From contig NZ_LSAZ01000027.1 of the NCBI RefSeq assembly GCF_001584325.1, positions 37,463-101,462 of the forward strand: a stretch of DNA of 64,000 bases, given 5' to 3'. The position numbers and the translations under genes were made by a program. Source of the DNA: Bacillus nakamurai (GTDB lineage: Bacteria; Bacillota; Bacilli; Bacillales; Bacillaceae). The notes beneath the pieces are model-generated. The model was not told where the DNA came from, made no database searches, and saw nothing but the letters and a program-made list of their open reading frames with translations. Positions 41,448-51,301 of this stretch are shown here, piece after piece (within the stretch, counting starts at the first letter, position 1; each line of letters begins with the position of its first letter).

Positions 41448-42029
41448 ATGGTTTCTTTATCAAGCATTTTGGAGCACAATCAGCAGTTTGTCCAAGAGAG
41501 GAAGTATGAACCTTACCAGACGACAAAATTCCCGAAAAAAAAGCTTGTCATCGTATCCTGTATGGATACAAGGCTGACAGAGCTTCTGCCGCAGGCAATG
41601 GGACTCAGAAATGGCGATGCCAAAATCATAAAAAACGCAGGAGCCATTGTTTCTCACCCATTTGGAAGTGTCATGCGCAGTATTTTGGTTGCCATTTATG
41701 AACTGCAAGCTGAGGAAGTCTGCATCGTAGGGCACCGCGAGTGCGGAATGTCGGGATTAAATGCGGCTTCTATTTTGGATAAAGCGAAAGAGCGCGGCGT
41801 GGAGGAAAAATGCCTCAGCCTGTTACACCATGCGGGAGTCGATTTAGAGACGTGGCTGACCGGTTTTCACAGCGTCGAAGAAAGCGTGGCCCACAGTGTG
41901 AACATGGTCAAGCATCACCCGCTCTTGCCGGATGAGATTCCGGTGCACGGATTGGTGATCGACCCGGGGACGGGAACGCTAGAGATTGTTGCGGACGGTT
42001 ATGAAAGAGTCAAAGGAGGATGCAGCTGA
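41448..42029 (+). CDS. yvdA: Beta-class carbonic anhydrase YvdA
   Basis: 193 aa. Zinc ligands C38, H96 and C99 with the D40-R42 dyad (SCMDTR, GHRECGM) define a beta-carbonic anhydrase interconverting CO2 and bicarbonate. Its stop overlaps the start region of the SulP transporter yvdB, and the pairing suggests that the permease moves bicarbonate. Confidence 0.93.
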   Translation: MVSLSSILEHNQQFVQERKYEPYQTTKFPKKKLVIVSCMDTRLTELLPQAMGLRNGDAKIIKNAGAIVSHPFGSVMRSILVAIYELQAEEVCIVGHRECGMSGLNAASILDKAKERGVEEKCLSLLHHAGVDLETWLTGFHSVEESVAHSVNMVKHHPLLPDEIPVHGLVIDPGTGTLEIVADGYERVKGGCS

Positions 42030-42031
42030 CC

Positions 42032-43612
42032 ATGCAATTCTCGGGCAGATATCAGGGGTATAATTTGCAGAAATTTCAGAAAGACATTATCGCAGGAATT
42101 GTTGTAGGGATTGTAGCGATCCCCCTTGGAATGGCCTTTGCCATCGCCTCAGGGGTGGGTCCGGAATATGGGCTCTATACCGTGATTGTGGCGGGAATCC
42201 TCATTTCAATGTTCGGCGGGTCTAAATATCAGATCGGAGGGCCCACGGGCGCGTTTGTTCCTATTTTATTTGCCATCGTGATGCAGTATGGTTTTGATAA
42301 TTTGCTTGTCGCCGGTTTTATGGCCGGTGTGATGCTTGTGCTGTTCGGCGTTTTTAAGCTCGGAAAGATTATGAAATTTGTGCCGAAGCCGGTGATCGTC
42401 GGATTTACCGCCGGTATCTCCGTGCTGATTTTTTCGGAACAAATCGCTCATTTTCTCGGCCTGAGCGATGTCAAAAAGCATGAAAGTTTTGTGCTTAACA
42501 TCGCGGAAATCGGCAAGAAGATCGGCACCTTAAATTTGTACAGCATTTTCATCGCGGGCGTTGCCTTGGCTATTTTGCTTTTATCAGCCAAGCTGATGCC
42601 GAAAATTCCCGGAGCGCTTGTGGCGCTGCTCGTTTCAACTTTAGCAGCCGTCGTATTTTTCCCTGATAAAATGGCGACGATCGGTTCGGCTTACGGGGAA
42701 ATTCCGCGTCATCTGCCGGCTTTCCGGCTTCCTGATTTCTCGATTGATAACATGATGATGATGTTTCCGTCCGCTTTGATCATAGCGCTTCTCGGCGGCC
42801 TTGAATCGATATTATCGGCAATGGTCGCAGATAATATGAAGGGATCAAGGCATGACAGCAATAAAGAGCTGGTCGGACAGGGCATTGCCAACATGGCCGC
42901 GCCGCTGTTTGGCGGTATACCGGCAACGGGAGCGATTGCGCGGACCGCAACAAATATTAAAAACGGCGCTGTTTCTCCGATTTCCGGTATTGTGCATGGG
43001 GTGGTCGTCCTCCTCGTCCTGCTAGTCTTCGCTCCGTTTGCCGTTCACGTGCCGCTGGCAAGTATGGCGCCGGTCTTAATGGTAGTGGCGTGGAATATGA
43101 GTGAGCGGAAGGAAGTCGCTAATATGATGCGGCTGAAAAACACGGATTCATTCGTATTGGCGGTGACCTTTTTACTGACGGTGCTCTTTGATTTAATCAT
43201 CGGCGTTTCTGCCGGGCTTGTGCTCGCTTTTGTTTTCTTTATCAGAAAAATGAGCGAAACGACAAGCATCAAAGCCCCGCAAGCTGCAGTCAAAAACGAT
43301 TCGTCTGTCAGCACGTATTCGATCGAAGGTCCGCTGTTTTTCGGCTCGATTGATTCATTGGAAACGTCGTTATTAGAACGGCTTCAGGAAAAGCCGAAGA
43401 CGCTGATTCTTCTGATGAATAATGTGCATTACATGGATACTTCCGCAGAAGCGGTGCTGGGGAATGTGATGAACCGGATCAAACGCCATAACGGCAAATT
43501 GATGATCGTCGGGCTTCAATCCCAGCCGCGGGAACTGATTCGTAAGACAGGGCTGTTTCATAAAATCGGAAAGCAGCATTTTTTTGAGCATCAGGACGAA
43601 ATAACGGGTTAA
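42032..43612 (+). CDS. yvdB: SulP-family anion transporter YvdB
   Basis: 526 aa from ATG 42032, 12 bases after aaaggagg and giving the B. subtilis length. A transmembrane core of 10-14 helices (GIVAIPLGMAFAIASG, PTGAFVPI) is followed by a C-terminal STAS domain (MNNVHYMDTSAEAVL). SulP members carry sulfate, bicarbonate or other anions. The carbonic anhydrase partner favours bicarbonate, which is inference. Confidence 0.92.
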   Translation: MQFSGRYQGYNLQKFQKDIIAGIVVGIVAIPLGMAFAIASGVGPEYGLYTVIVAGILISMFGGSKYQIGGPTGAFVPILFAIVMQYGFDNLLVAGFMAGVMLVLFGVFKLGKIMKFVPKPVIVGFTAGISVLIFSEQIAHFLGLSDVKKHESFVLNIAEIGKKIGTLNLYSIFIAGVALAILLLSAKLMPKIPGALVALLVSTLAAVVFFPDKMATIGSAYGEIPRHLPAFRLPDFSIDNMMMMFPSALIIALLGGLESILSAMVADNMKGSRHDSNKELVGQGIANMAAPLFGGIPATGAIARTATNIKNGAVSPISGIVHGVVVLLVLLVFAPFAVHVPLASMAPVLMVVAWNMSERKEVANMMRLKNTDSFVLAVTFLLTVLFDLIIGVSAGLVLAFVFFIRKMSETTSIKAPQAAVKNDSSVSTYSIEGPLFFGSIDSLETSLLERLQEKPKTLILLMNNVHYMDTSAEAVLGNVMNRIKRHNGKLMIVGLQSQPRELIRKTGLFHKIGKQHFFEHQDEITG

Positions 43613-43617
43613 ACGGA

Positions 43618-43662
43618 ACGGCTTGTCCATTTTTTTCATGGACAAGCCGTGTTCTTTTTTTA
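43618..43662 (+). terminator. Terminator of yvdAB
   Basis: Perfect 13-bp stem acggcttgtccat / atggacaagccgt with a 7-base loop, then gttctttttt. Confidence 0.88.
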
Positions 43663-43980
43663 TTCGTTTTCAAACCGCTTGATCAATTTTTGCTGATGGG
43701 CTTTCATCGCATCCTCCAATGTTACGCCGTATATGTCAGCGAGAATGGCCAGATTTCCGATGACATCTCCCATCTCTTCGATCAGCTCCTGTTTGCGCTC
43801 AGCCTGTGTCGCGTCCTTTTCATCCGGCCGATCCCGTCCGATTTCATATGCTCTGACAGCCCGCGCGAGTTCGCCCGCCTCCTCCATTAAAAAGCCGATT
43901 CGTATGAACGGCCCGTACTCCGTCCATCCTCTTTTTTCATAAAAATCCTTCATCCATTTTTCAGCTTCAGCCGTCTGCAT
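43660..43980 (-). CDS. yvdC: YvdC, MazG-like nucleotide pyrophosphohydrolase
   Basis: 106 aa from the ATG at 43980 (MQTAEAEKWMKDFYEKRGW), 6 bases after aaggagtg. The MazG-type metal motif is present: EEAGELARAV, then EEMGDVIGNLAILAD. It probably hydrolyses (d)NTPs to monophosphates. Divergent from yvdD. Confidence 0.88.
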   Translation of the reverse strand: MQTAEAEKWMKDFYEKRGWTEYGPFIRIGFLMEEAGELARAVRAYEIGRDRPDEKDATQAERKQELIEEMGDVIGNLAILADIYGVTLEDAMKAHQQKLIKRFENE

Positions 43981-44094
43981 GCGTAACACTCCTTATCTCC
44001 TGTATATTCTTATTGATATTATCACAGTGAGATGGGACAATATATAGTGTGTTTTGTTTTTTGAATGTACATATATAGATGCGGAGATGACAAG

Positions 44095-44670
44095 ATGAAA
44101 ACCATTTGTGTATTTGCGGGATCAAACCCGGGGGGAAATGAAGAGTACAAACGAAAAGCAACAGAACTTGGGGCATATATGGCGGAGCAGGGCATCGGCC
44201 TCGTTTACGGGGGCTCACGGGTCGGCCTGATGGGAGCGGTTGCTGATGCGCTGATGGCTGGCGGCGGAAAAGCTGTCGGCGTGATGCCGAGCGGACTGTT
44301 CAGCGGAGAAGTTGTCCATCAAAATCTGACAGAGCTGATTGAAGTGAACGGTATGCATGAACGAAAAGCGAAAATGAGTGAGCTGGCTGACGGTTATATC
44401 GCCATGCCGGGCGGATTCGGCACATATGAAGAATTGTTTGAAGTGCTGTGCTGGGCGCAGATCGGCATCCATCAAAAGCCGATCGGCCTTTACAATGTCA
44501 ACGGATATTTCGAACCGATGATGAAAATGATTAAATACAGCATTCAAGAAGGTTTTTCGAATGATTCGCATTTGAAGCTGATTCACAGCTCATCCCGTCC
44601 GGATGAACTGATTGAACAGATGGAGAACTATTCATACCCGATTTTAGAAAAGAAGTGGACAGAAATCTGA
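44095..44670 (+). CDS. yvdD: YvdD, LOG-family nucleoside-5'-monophosphate phosphoribohydrolase
   Basis: 191 aa from ATG 44095, 8 bases after ggag. Lonely-guy family with the PGGFGTYEE loop and Rossmann start [14 protein letters not shown]. It releases free base (adenine or a cytokinin-type base) from NMPs. The role in Bacillus is unclear. Monocistronic, with its own terminator. Confidence 0.92.
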   Translation: MKTICVFAGSNPGGNEEYKRKATELGAYMAEQGIGLVYGGSRVGLMGAVADALMAGGGKAVGVMPSGLFSGEVVHQNLTELIEVNGMHERKAKMSELADGYIAMPGGFGTYEELFEVLCWAQIGIHQKPIGLYNVNGYFEPMMKMIKYSIQEGFSNDSHLKLIHSSSRPDELIEQMENYSYPILEKKWTEI

Positions 44671-44673
44671 TCG

Positions 44674-44704
44674 AAAAAGCCATCCGTAAGGGATGGCTTT
44701 TTTA
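44674..44704 (+). terminator. Terminator of yvdD
   Basis: Stem aaagccatcc / ggatggcttt with a 5-base loop and a T run. Confidence 0.88.
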
Positions 44705-44916
44705 TGTCGATAAATCTTCACATTTGATGACAGCGCATCTGGCAGAAATGATCTATATGTTTGAATTCTTGCAGATTAAGCAGTTTTCAGCGGCATGATG
44801 TTTCCCAAACAAATCTCCTTTCTTTTAGATTACATAATATAATGAATTTGTTATCAAATCCCAAAAACGGACTTGTTAATCGTTTGAAATATTCACTGAT
44901 GAGGCGGGGATGAAAA

Positions 44917-45867
44917 ATGGCAACATTGTCAGATGTGGCGAAAAAAGCGAATGTTTCTAAAATGACGGTATCGCGGGTGATCAATCATCCTGAGACGGTG
45001 ACAGATGAATTGAAGAAACTGGTTCTTTCTGCGATGAAAGAGCTGAATTATATTCCAAACTATGCGGCAAGGGCGCTCGTTCAAAATAGAACACAGGTTG
45101 TCAAACTGCTGATACTTGAGGAAATGGATACGACAGAACCTTATTACATGAACCTGTTAACCGGAATAAGCCGGGAGCTGGATCGCCACCATTATGCTTT
45201 GCAGCTTGTAACAAGGAAATCTCTTAACATCGGCAAATGTGACGGCATTATTGCGACGGGCTTAAGAAAAACCGATTTTGAAGGGGTGATCAAAGCTTTT
45301 GAAAAGCCAGTTGTCGTATTTGGACAAAATGAAATGGGCTATGATTTTATCGATGTGAATAATCAAAAAGGCGCTTTTATGGCAACCCGCCATGTCATGG
45401 GGCTGGGAGAGCGGGAGGTTGTCTTTTTTGGCATTGATTTGGATGAGCCTTTCGAACGATCAAGGGAAAAGGGATATACACAGGCAATGAATGAAGGCTT
45501 GAGACAAACGAATATTTTTCGGATGGAAAACAGTTCAAAAAAAGGTGAATGCTTGGCCAGAGAAATACTGCAATCATTGTGTTGTCCGGCTGCGTTTGTC
45601 TGTGCGTCAGATCGAATCGCACTCGGCGTCATCCGTGCGGTACAGTCGCTTGGAAAGAGAATTCCTGAAGATGCAGCAGTAACCGGATTTGATGGCGTTT
45701 TTCTTGACCGCATTTCATCGCCCCGCTTGACAACGGTGCGCCAGCCTGTGGTTGAAATGGGTGAAGCTTGTGCGAGAACCCTGTTGAAAAAAATTAATGA
45801 AGACGGTGCCGCTCAAGGAAATCAATTTTTTGAACCTGAGTTAATCGTGCGCGGATCGACGCTGTAG
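44917..45867 (+). CDS. malR: MalR (YvdE), LacI-family regulator of maltodextrin genes
   Basis: 316 aa. LacI helix-turn-helix (LSDVAKKANVSKMTVSRVIN) and hinge, then a periplasmic-binding-like effector domain. In B. subtilis it activates the mdx genes in response to maltose. It sits directly upstream of the genes it controls; two matching dyads lie at 45883-45902 and 47764-47783. Confidence 0.93.
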   Translation: MATLSDVAKKANVSKMTVSRVINHPETVTDELKKLVLSAMKELNYIPNYAARALVQNRTQVVKLLILEEMDTTEPYYMNLLTGISRELDRHHYALQLVTRKSLNIGKCDGIIATGLRKTDFEGVIKAFEKPVVVFGQNEMGYDFIDVNNQKGAFMATRHVMGLGEREVVFFGIDLDEPFERSREKGYTQAMNEGLRQTNIFRMENSSKKGECLAREILQSLCCPAAFVCASDRIALGVIRAVQSLGKRIPEDAAVTGFDGVFLDRISSPRLTTVRQPVVEMGEACARTLLKKINEDGAAQGNQFFEPELIVRGSTL

Positions 45868-45882
45868 AAGCATGATTCATGA

Positions 45883-45902
45883 TTCTGTTACCGTTATCAT
45901 GA
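45883..45902. promoter_or_regulatory. MalR-like operator upstream of yvdF
   Basis: Dyad with core TGTTACCGTTATCA around a central CG, typical of LacI-family sites. It shares 16 of 20 bases with the site upstream of mdxE. The core begins exactly 26 bases before the proposed -35 (45912), as in the other copy. Confidence 0.6.
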
Positions 45903-45916
45903 TGAAAACGATTGCT
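45902..45916. promoter_or_regulatory. cre (CcpA site) upstream of yvdF
   Basis: ATGAAAACGATTGCT fits every fixed position of the cre consensus WTGNAANCGNWNNCW. It overlaps the proposed -35 TTGCTC (45912-45917), whose -10 is TAATTT at 45935-45940, so binding of CcpA with HPr/Crh-Ser-P should block transcription. Confidence 0.75.
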
Positions 45917-45992
45917 CCTCTGATTTCAGCATGATAATTTCAACGTATGTGCCGGTCGGAATGAACCGGAAATGAAAAGGAGGAGATAGGAA

Positions 45993-47762
45993 ATGGAACA
46001 TGCAGCAATACATCATCAGCCTTTCAGCTCTGATGCCTATTCTTATGACGGGCGGAGACTGCATATCAAGATCCGCACCAAAAAAGCCGATGTTAATCAA
46101 ATTCGATTGATTTGGGGAGATCCTTATGAGACTCAAGACGGCAGATGGCCGGCAAACGAGCGGCAGATGAAGAAAGCTGCCGCCACAGAAACGCATGATT
46201 ATTGGTTTGCCGAAGTGGCACCGCCATTTAGACGTTTGCAATATGCTTTTGTATTACAAAGCGCTGATCAGGAAGAAATATTTTACGGAAGCTCGGGTGT
46301 CTGCCCTTATAACGAAAAAATGCTGGAAACGATTCAATCCTATTTTAAATTTCCATTTGTTCATGAGGCTGATACATTTCAAGCACCTGAATGGGTCAAA
46401 TCAACAATTTGGTATCAAATTTTTCCCGAGCGTTTTGCAAACGGCAGAGAAGATTTATCGCCGGAAGCTGTTTTACCTTGGGGAAGCAAGGACCCGGACG
46501 TACATGATTTTTTTGGAGGGGATTTACAGGGAATCATTGATAAGCTTGATTATTTAGAGGCATTAGGGGTGAACGGAATTTATTTGACGCCGATCTTTTC
46601 CGCGCCTTCCAACCATAAATACGATACATTGGATTACTATTCCATTGATCCGCATTTTGGCGATCCGGAGCTTTTTCGTGCATTGGTCGATCAGCTTCAC
46701 CAGAGGGGAATGAAAATCATGCTTGATGCCGTTTTTAACCATATAGGCAGTGCTTCACCCCAATGGCAGGATGTCGTGGAAAACGGCGAGCGATCGCGCT
46801 ATAAAGACTGGTTCCATATTCATGCTTTTCCTGTCGAAGAAGGCCATTATGACACGTTTGCATTTACACCGACTATGCCGAAATTAAATACGGCTCATCC
46901 GGAAGTGCAGTCCTATTTGCTTGATATCGCGTTGTACTGGATTCGGGAATTTGACATTGACGGCTGGCGCCTGGATGTGGCCAATGAAGTGGATCACGCT
47001 TTTTGGAAGAAATTCCGGCAAGCCGTATCAGCAGAAAAGCCGGACGTTTATATTTTGGGGGAGATCTGGCATTCAGCCGAGCCTTGGCTCAGGGGAGATG
47101 AATTCCATGCTGTGATGAATTATCCTTTCACAGAACCTATGATTGAATATTTTGCGGACAGAACCATTTCCCCCTCGCAAATGGCCTCCCGCTTAAACGC
47201 GCATTTGATGAACGGGATGCAGCAGGTCAATGAGTCGATGTTTAATTTACTTGACAGTCATGATACAAAGCGGCTTTTGACAAGGTGTCGTCATGATGAG
47301 AAAAAAGCACAGTCTTTGCTGGCGTTTATGTTTGCCCAGACAGGTTCGCCATGCATCTATTACGGGACCGAAATCGGGCTTGACGGCGGAAATGATCCAT
47401 TATGCCGGAAATGTATGGTGTGGGAAGAAGAGAAGCAAAATCAAGGGATGCTCAAATTTATGAAGCGATTGATTGCTTTACGGAAACAGGAGAATGCCTT
47501 ATGGACTTATGGGGATCTCGAGTGGAATCTGCTCGATGATCAAAGCGATTTTATCAGCTTTTCCCGGGTTTCTGATGAAAAAAAACTGATTTTCTTTTTT
47601 AATCAGGGGAGCGAGGTCCGCCATATCAGTCTGCAGGATGTAGGTATTGAGAAAAATAAAAAAATTTACGACGCATGGGCAGAAGAGTCTCTTCGTCATA
47701 CAGATGCGATTGACATTCAGCCGGGTGAATTTTTTATTTTAGGCGTTGAGGATGCTGTGTAA
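45993..47762 (+). CDS. yvdF: YvdF, maltogenic amylase / neopullulanase
   Basis: 589 aa cytoplasmic GH13 enzyme with an N-terminal CBM34-type domain (about 1-125). The catalytic triad is D328 (DGWRLDVANE), E357 (GEIWH) and D424 (LLDSHDTKR), numbering identical to characterised neopullulanases. It cuts cyclodextrins and maltodextrins to maltose. First gene of the mdx cluster, with ribosome site aaaggagga. Confidence 0.95.
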   Translation: MEHAAIHHQPFSSDAYSYDGRRLHIKIRTKKADVNQIRLIWGDPYETQDGRWPANERQMKKAAATETHDYWFAEVAPPFRRLQYAFVLQSADQEEIFYGSSGVCPYNEKMLETIQSYFKFPFVHEADTFQAPEWVKSTIWYQIFPERFANGREDLSPEAVLPWGSKDPDVHDFFGGDLQGIIDKLDYLEALGVNGIYLTPIFSAPSNHKYDTLDYYSIDPHFGDPELFRALVDQLHQRGMKIMLDAVFNHIGSASPQWQDVVENGERSRYKDWFHIHAFPVEEGHYDTFAFTPTMPKLNTAHPEVQSYLLDIALYWIREFDIDGWRLDVANEVDHAFWKKFRQAVSAEKPDVYILGEIWHSAEPWLRGDEFHAVMNYPFTEPMIEYFADRTISPSQMASRLNAHLMNGMQQVNESMFNLLDSHDTKRLLTRCRHDEKKAQSLLAFMFAQTGSPCIYYGTEIGLDGGNDPLCRKCMVWEEEKQNQGMLKFMKRLIALRKQENALWTYGDLEWNLLDDQSDFISFSRVSDEKKLIFFFNQGSEVRHISLQDVGIEKNKKIYDAWAEESLRHTDAIDIQPGEFFILGVEDAV

Positions 47763-47763
47763 A

Positions 47764-47783
47764 TTCTGTTATCGGTAACATTA
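47764..47783. promoter_or_regulatory. MalR-like operator upstream of mdxE
   Basis: Core TGTTATCGGTAACA is a 12-of-14 dyad around CG. It starts 26 bases before the -35 TTGTAA (47793), the same geometry as upstream of yvdF. Confidence 0.65.
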
Positions 47784-47792
47784 CGAAAGTTA

Positions 47793-47807
47793 TTGTAACC
47801 GCTTTCT
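47793..47807. promoter_or_regulatory. cre (CcpA site) over the mdxE promoter
   Basis: TTGTAACCGCTTTCT matches all fixed positions of WTGNAANCGNWNNCW and coincides with the -35 TTGTAA. The -10 would be TACAAT at 47817-47822. Confidence 0.75.
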
Positions 47808-47853
47808 ATCGAGGATTACAATGGGGTCAGATTCGATAGAAGGAGGAAAAAAG

Positions 47854-49107
47854 ATGGCGTATTTCAAAAAGGGCTTGGCGTTATTGCTCGTTTCAGTCCT
47901 TATATTCGTTCTTACGGCCTGTTCAGGCGCAAAGGATACGGCAGGTTCTAAAGGGAAAAAAGTCCTGACTGTGTCTGTTGAAGAAACTTATAAACATTAT
48001 GTTGAAAGCATTAAAACGGATTTTGAAAAAGAGAATAACGTAACAATAAAAATTGTTGAAAAGCCAATGTTTGATCAGTTGGAAGCGCTTCCTTTGGATG
48101 GGCCGGCAGGGAATGCGCCTGATGTCATGCTGGCTGCATACGATCGTATCGGCGGTTTGGGCCAGCAAGGGCATTTGCTTGACATCAAACCGTCTGATAC
48201 AAAAAGTTTTGGCAGCAAAGAAATGCAGCAGGTGACGGTTGACGGCAAGGTGTATGGGATGCCGTTAGTCATTGAAACACTTGTTTTATATTACAACAAA
48301 CATCTCTTGAAAACAGTACCAAAAACATTTAAAGATCTTGAAGAATTAACGAAGGATTCGCGGTTTGCCTTTGCCTCGGAAAAAGGAAAATCGACCGCTT
48401 TTCTGGCGAAGTGGACTGATTTTTACATGTCATACGGCTTGCTGGCCGGCTTCGGAGGATATGTATTTGGCAAAAACGGCACAGACGCCAAAGACGTCGG
48501 CCTTAACAACAAAGGAACTGTTCAAGCGGTCGAATATGCGGGGAAATGGTTCAAAGAATATTGGCCAAAAGGCATGCAGGACAACTCGAGCGCTGATGAT
48601 TTCATACAGCAGACCTTTATAGAAGGAAAAGCGGCGGCTGTCATCGGCGGACCTTGGTCAGCTTCCAATTATAAAGATGCCAAGCTGAACTATGGCGCTG
48701 CAAAAATACCGACATTGCCGAACGGAAAAGAATATGCGCCTTTCGCCGGCGGCAAGGGCTGGGTTGCTTCAAAGTATACAAAAGAACCGCAACTGGCAGA
48801 GAAATGGCTTGAATATGCTGCAAATGATCACAATGCTTACGTTTTTTATGATCAAACAAACGAAGTGCCGGCCAACTTGGCAGCAAGAGAGAAAGCAGGT
48901 AAGCAAAAGAACGAACTGACGTCGGCAGTCATTAAGCAATATGAAACAGCGACCCCGACTCCGATTATCCCGGAAATGGCTGAGGTCTGGACTGGGGCGG
49001 AAAGTTTGATTTTTGACGCAGCTTCAGGAAAAAAATCAGCACAGCAATCAGCGAATGATGCCGTAAGCGTAATCAAAGAAAATATTAAAGAAAAATATGT
49101 GAAATAA
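47854..49107 (+). CDS. mdxE: Maltodextrin-binding lipoprotein MdxE
   Basis: 417 aa from ATG 47854, after gaaggagg. Lipoprotein signal with lipobox LTAC (processed by the Lgt encoded at 17 kb), then an extracellular solute-binding fold of the maltose type. It delivers maltodextrins to MdxF/MdxG. The ATPase MsmX is not in the window, as in B. subtilis, where it is shared and encoded elsewhere. Confidence 0.95.
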   Translation: MAYFKKGLALLLVSVLIFVLTACSGAKDTAGSKGKKVLTVSVEETYKHYVESIKTDFEKENNVTIKIVEKPMFDQLEALPLDGPAGNAPDVMLAAYDRIGGLGQQGHLLDIKPSDTKSFGSKEMQQVTVDGKVYGMPLVIETLVLYYNKHLLKTVPKTFKDLEELTKDSRFAFASEKGKSTAFLAKWTDFYMSYGLLAGFGGYVFGKNGTDAKDVGLNNKGTVQAVEYAGKWFKEYWPKGMQDNSSADDFIQQTFIEGKAAAVIGGPWSASNYKDAKLNYGAAKIPTLPNGKEYAPFAGGKGWVASKYTKEPQLAEKWLEYAANDHNAYVFYDQTNEVPANLAAREKAGKQKNELTSAVIKQYETATPTPIIPEMAEVWTGAESLIFDAASGKKSAQQSANDAVSVIKENIKEKYVK

Positions 49108-49146
49108 GACGGCGGATTAGCGTCCGGAAGAATAGAGGGCGAAAAA

Positions 49147-50460
49147 ATGAACAAAGAACAAACACTTGCAAAGCAGAAGCGGACAGCAGGTCTTTTCATT
49201 TTATCTATCATTCCAGGGGTTGGACAGATTGTGAATCGGCAGTTTTCGAAGGGGATCTTTTTTCTCATCATAACTGGACTGTTTGCTTATGAATTAAAGG
49301 TTTTCGGTATGAAAGCGCTAACCGGATTGATTATTTTGGGAAGTGTTCCCGGAGAAGACCACTCACTGTTTCTGCTGATAGAAGGCACGCTGCAATTGAT
49401 TGTGACGCTGATTTTTCTGATGTTCTACACCTTTACTATTTATGATGCGCGCAAGATTGCCGTGATGAAAGCGACCGGCTCAAAGATCAACACGACAGCC
49501 AAGGATATGATCTGGAATGCGGGGGATAAAGGGTTTCCGTATTTATTTACACTGCCGGCATACATCATGATGGTGTTTGTCATTATTTTCCCTGTACTGG
49601 TGACTCTGTTTATCGCATTTACAAACTATGATTTTTACCATATTCCCCCTAACAGCCTTATTGACTGGGTCGGTTTTAAAAATTTCATGAATATTTTTTT
49701 CCTCGGCTCCTATCGGGAGACATTTGCCGAAGTACTGGGCTGGACACTCGTATGGACGATTTGTGCGACAACACTGCAAATTGTTCTCGGTATAGCGGCT
49801 GCGCTTATTGTTAATCAGGATTTTATTAAAGGCAGGCGGCTATTTCGAATGATCTTTTTGCTACCTTGGGCTGTCCCTGCTTTTATTACGATTATGAGCT
49901 TTTCTAATATTTTCAATGACAGCATCGGCGCAATGAACGCACAGGTGATTCCATTACTGAATCACCTGCCGTTTATAGAGCTGCCGGCGGTCGCATGGAA
50001 GACTGATCCCTTCTGGACGAAGACAGCCCTGATTATGGTACAGACATGGCTCGGATTTCCGTACATTTATGTCATGGTTACGGGGGTGCTTCAGGCGATT
50101 CCAAATGAACTGTATGAAGCGGCGAAGATTGACGGAGCCTCTTTTATTCAGCGTTTTAAACATATTACATTGCCGATGATTTTATTTGCGACCGCCCCTG
50201 TGATGATTACCCAGTATACGTTTAATTTCAATAATTTCTCGATCATCTACTTATTCAATGAGGGAGGACCGGGCAGTGCGGGAGCCGGCGCGGGGTCAAC
50301 CGATATTTTAATATCTTGGATCTATAAGCTGACGACAGGCACATCACCGCAATATTCCATTGCCGCCGCTGTTACGTTGTTAATTTCTTTCATTGTCATC
50401 GGAGTGTCCCTGATTGCATTTAAAAAATCGAATGCTTTTGGCAATGAGGAGGTCATGTAG
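49147..50460 (+). CDS. mdxF: Maltodextrin ABC permease MdxF
   Basis: 437 aa MalF-type membrane subunit with an extended N-terminal region of several helices. The cytoplasmic coupling motif is EAAKIDGASFIQRFKHITLP. It pairs with MdxG. The ribosome site is [16 protein letters not shown] and weak. Its stop is followed directly by the mdxG ATG. Confidence 0.95.
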   Translation: MNKEQTLAKQKRTAGLFILSIIPGVGQIVNRQFSKGIFFLIITGLFAYELKVFGMKALTGLIILGSVPGEDHSLFLLIEGTLQLIVTLIFLMFYTFTIYDARKIAVMKATGSKINTTAKDMIWNAGDKGFPYLFTLPAYIMMVFVIIFPVLVTLFIAFTNYDFYHIPPNSLIDWVGFKNFMNIFFLGSYRETFAEVLGWTLVWTICATTLQIVLGIAAALIVNQDFIKGRRLFRMIFLLPWAVPAFITIMSFSNIFNDSIGAMNAQVIPLLNHLPFIELPAVAWKTDPFWTKTALIMVQTWLGFPYIYVMVTGVLQAIPNELYEAAKIDGASFIQRFKHITLPMILFATAPVMITQYTFNFNNFSIIYLFNEGGPGSAGAGAGSTDILISWIYKLTTGTSPQYSIAAAVTLLISFIVIGVSLIAFKKSNAFGNEEVM

Positions 50461-51297
50461 ATGAATGCGAGAACCGCCAGGGCGCTTAACCAAATCTGCA
50501 CCTATTTATTTTTAACGCTTTTAAGCATTGTCATTATATATCCGTTACTGATTACGGCATCATCCGCATTTCGTGTAGGAAATGTGGCGGCTTTTCAGCT
50601 CAATTTTTCAGGCCCATGGACATTGCATCATTTTAGGCGGCTGTTTGAAGAGACGCTTTATCTTAGTTGGTACGGCAATACACTTATAATCGCTCTGTCG
50701 GTCATGGTATTGCAGGTTACGATCGTGACGCTTGCCGGTTATACGTACAGCCGCTATCGATTTACAGGCAGAAAAAAGAGTTTGGTATTCTTTTTAATTA
50801 TTCAAATGGTGCCAACGATGGCGGCACTTACCGCTTTTTACGTTTTGGCCATGCTGATAGGCGCCCTCGATCAGTACTGGTTTTTAACAGCGATCTATAT
50901 CGGCGGCGGAATTCCAATGAACACATGGCTGATGAAAGGCTATTTTGATACCGTGCCGAGAGAAATTGATGAAGCTGCGCGAATTGACGGGGCGGGACAT
51001 CTGCGGATCTTCACCTCGATTGTACTGCCTCTCGTTAAACCGATGCTCGCGGTGCAGGCGCTTTGGGCGTTTATGGGGCCGTTCGGTGACTATCTGCTGG
51101 CAAAATTTTTGCTGCGCTCGCCTGAAAGATTGACCATTGCTGTAGGACTGCAATCCTTTATATCAAATCCGCAGCAGCAAAAAGTCGCGCTGTTTGCTGC
51201 TGGAGCAATACTTGCGGCCCTGCCGATATGCATCCTGTTCTTTTTTCTCCAAAAGAACTTTGTGTCCGGGCTGACAACAGGCGGAACGAAAGGATAA
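50461..51297 (+). CDS. mdxG: Maltodextrin ABC permease MdxG
   Basis: 278 aa MalG-type permease with six helices and coupling motif [20 protein letters not shown]. The ATG directly follows the mdxF stop; the ribosome site gaggagg lies within mdxF. Confidence 0.95.
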   Translation: MNARTARALNQICTYLFLTLLSIVIIYPLLITASSAFRVGNVAAFQLNFSGPWTLHHFRRLFEETLYLSWYGNTLIIALSVMVLQVTIVTLAGYTYSRYRFTGRKKSLVFFLIIQMVPTMAALTAFYVLAMLIGALDQYWFLTAIYIGGGIPMNTWLMKGYFDTVPREIDEAARIDGAGHLRIFTSIVLPLVKPMLAVQALWAFMGPFGDYLLAKFLLRSPERLTIAVGLQSFISNPQQQKVALFAAGAILAALPICILFFFLQKNFVSGLTTGGTKG

Positions 51298-51301
51298 TGA
51301 C

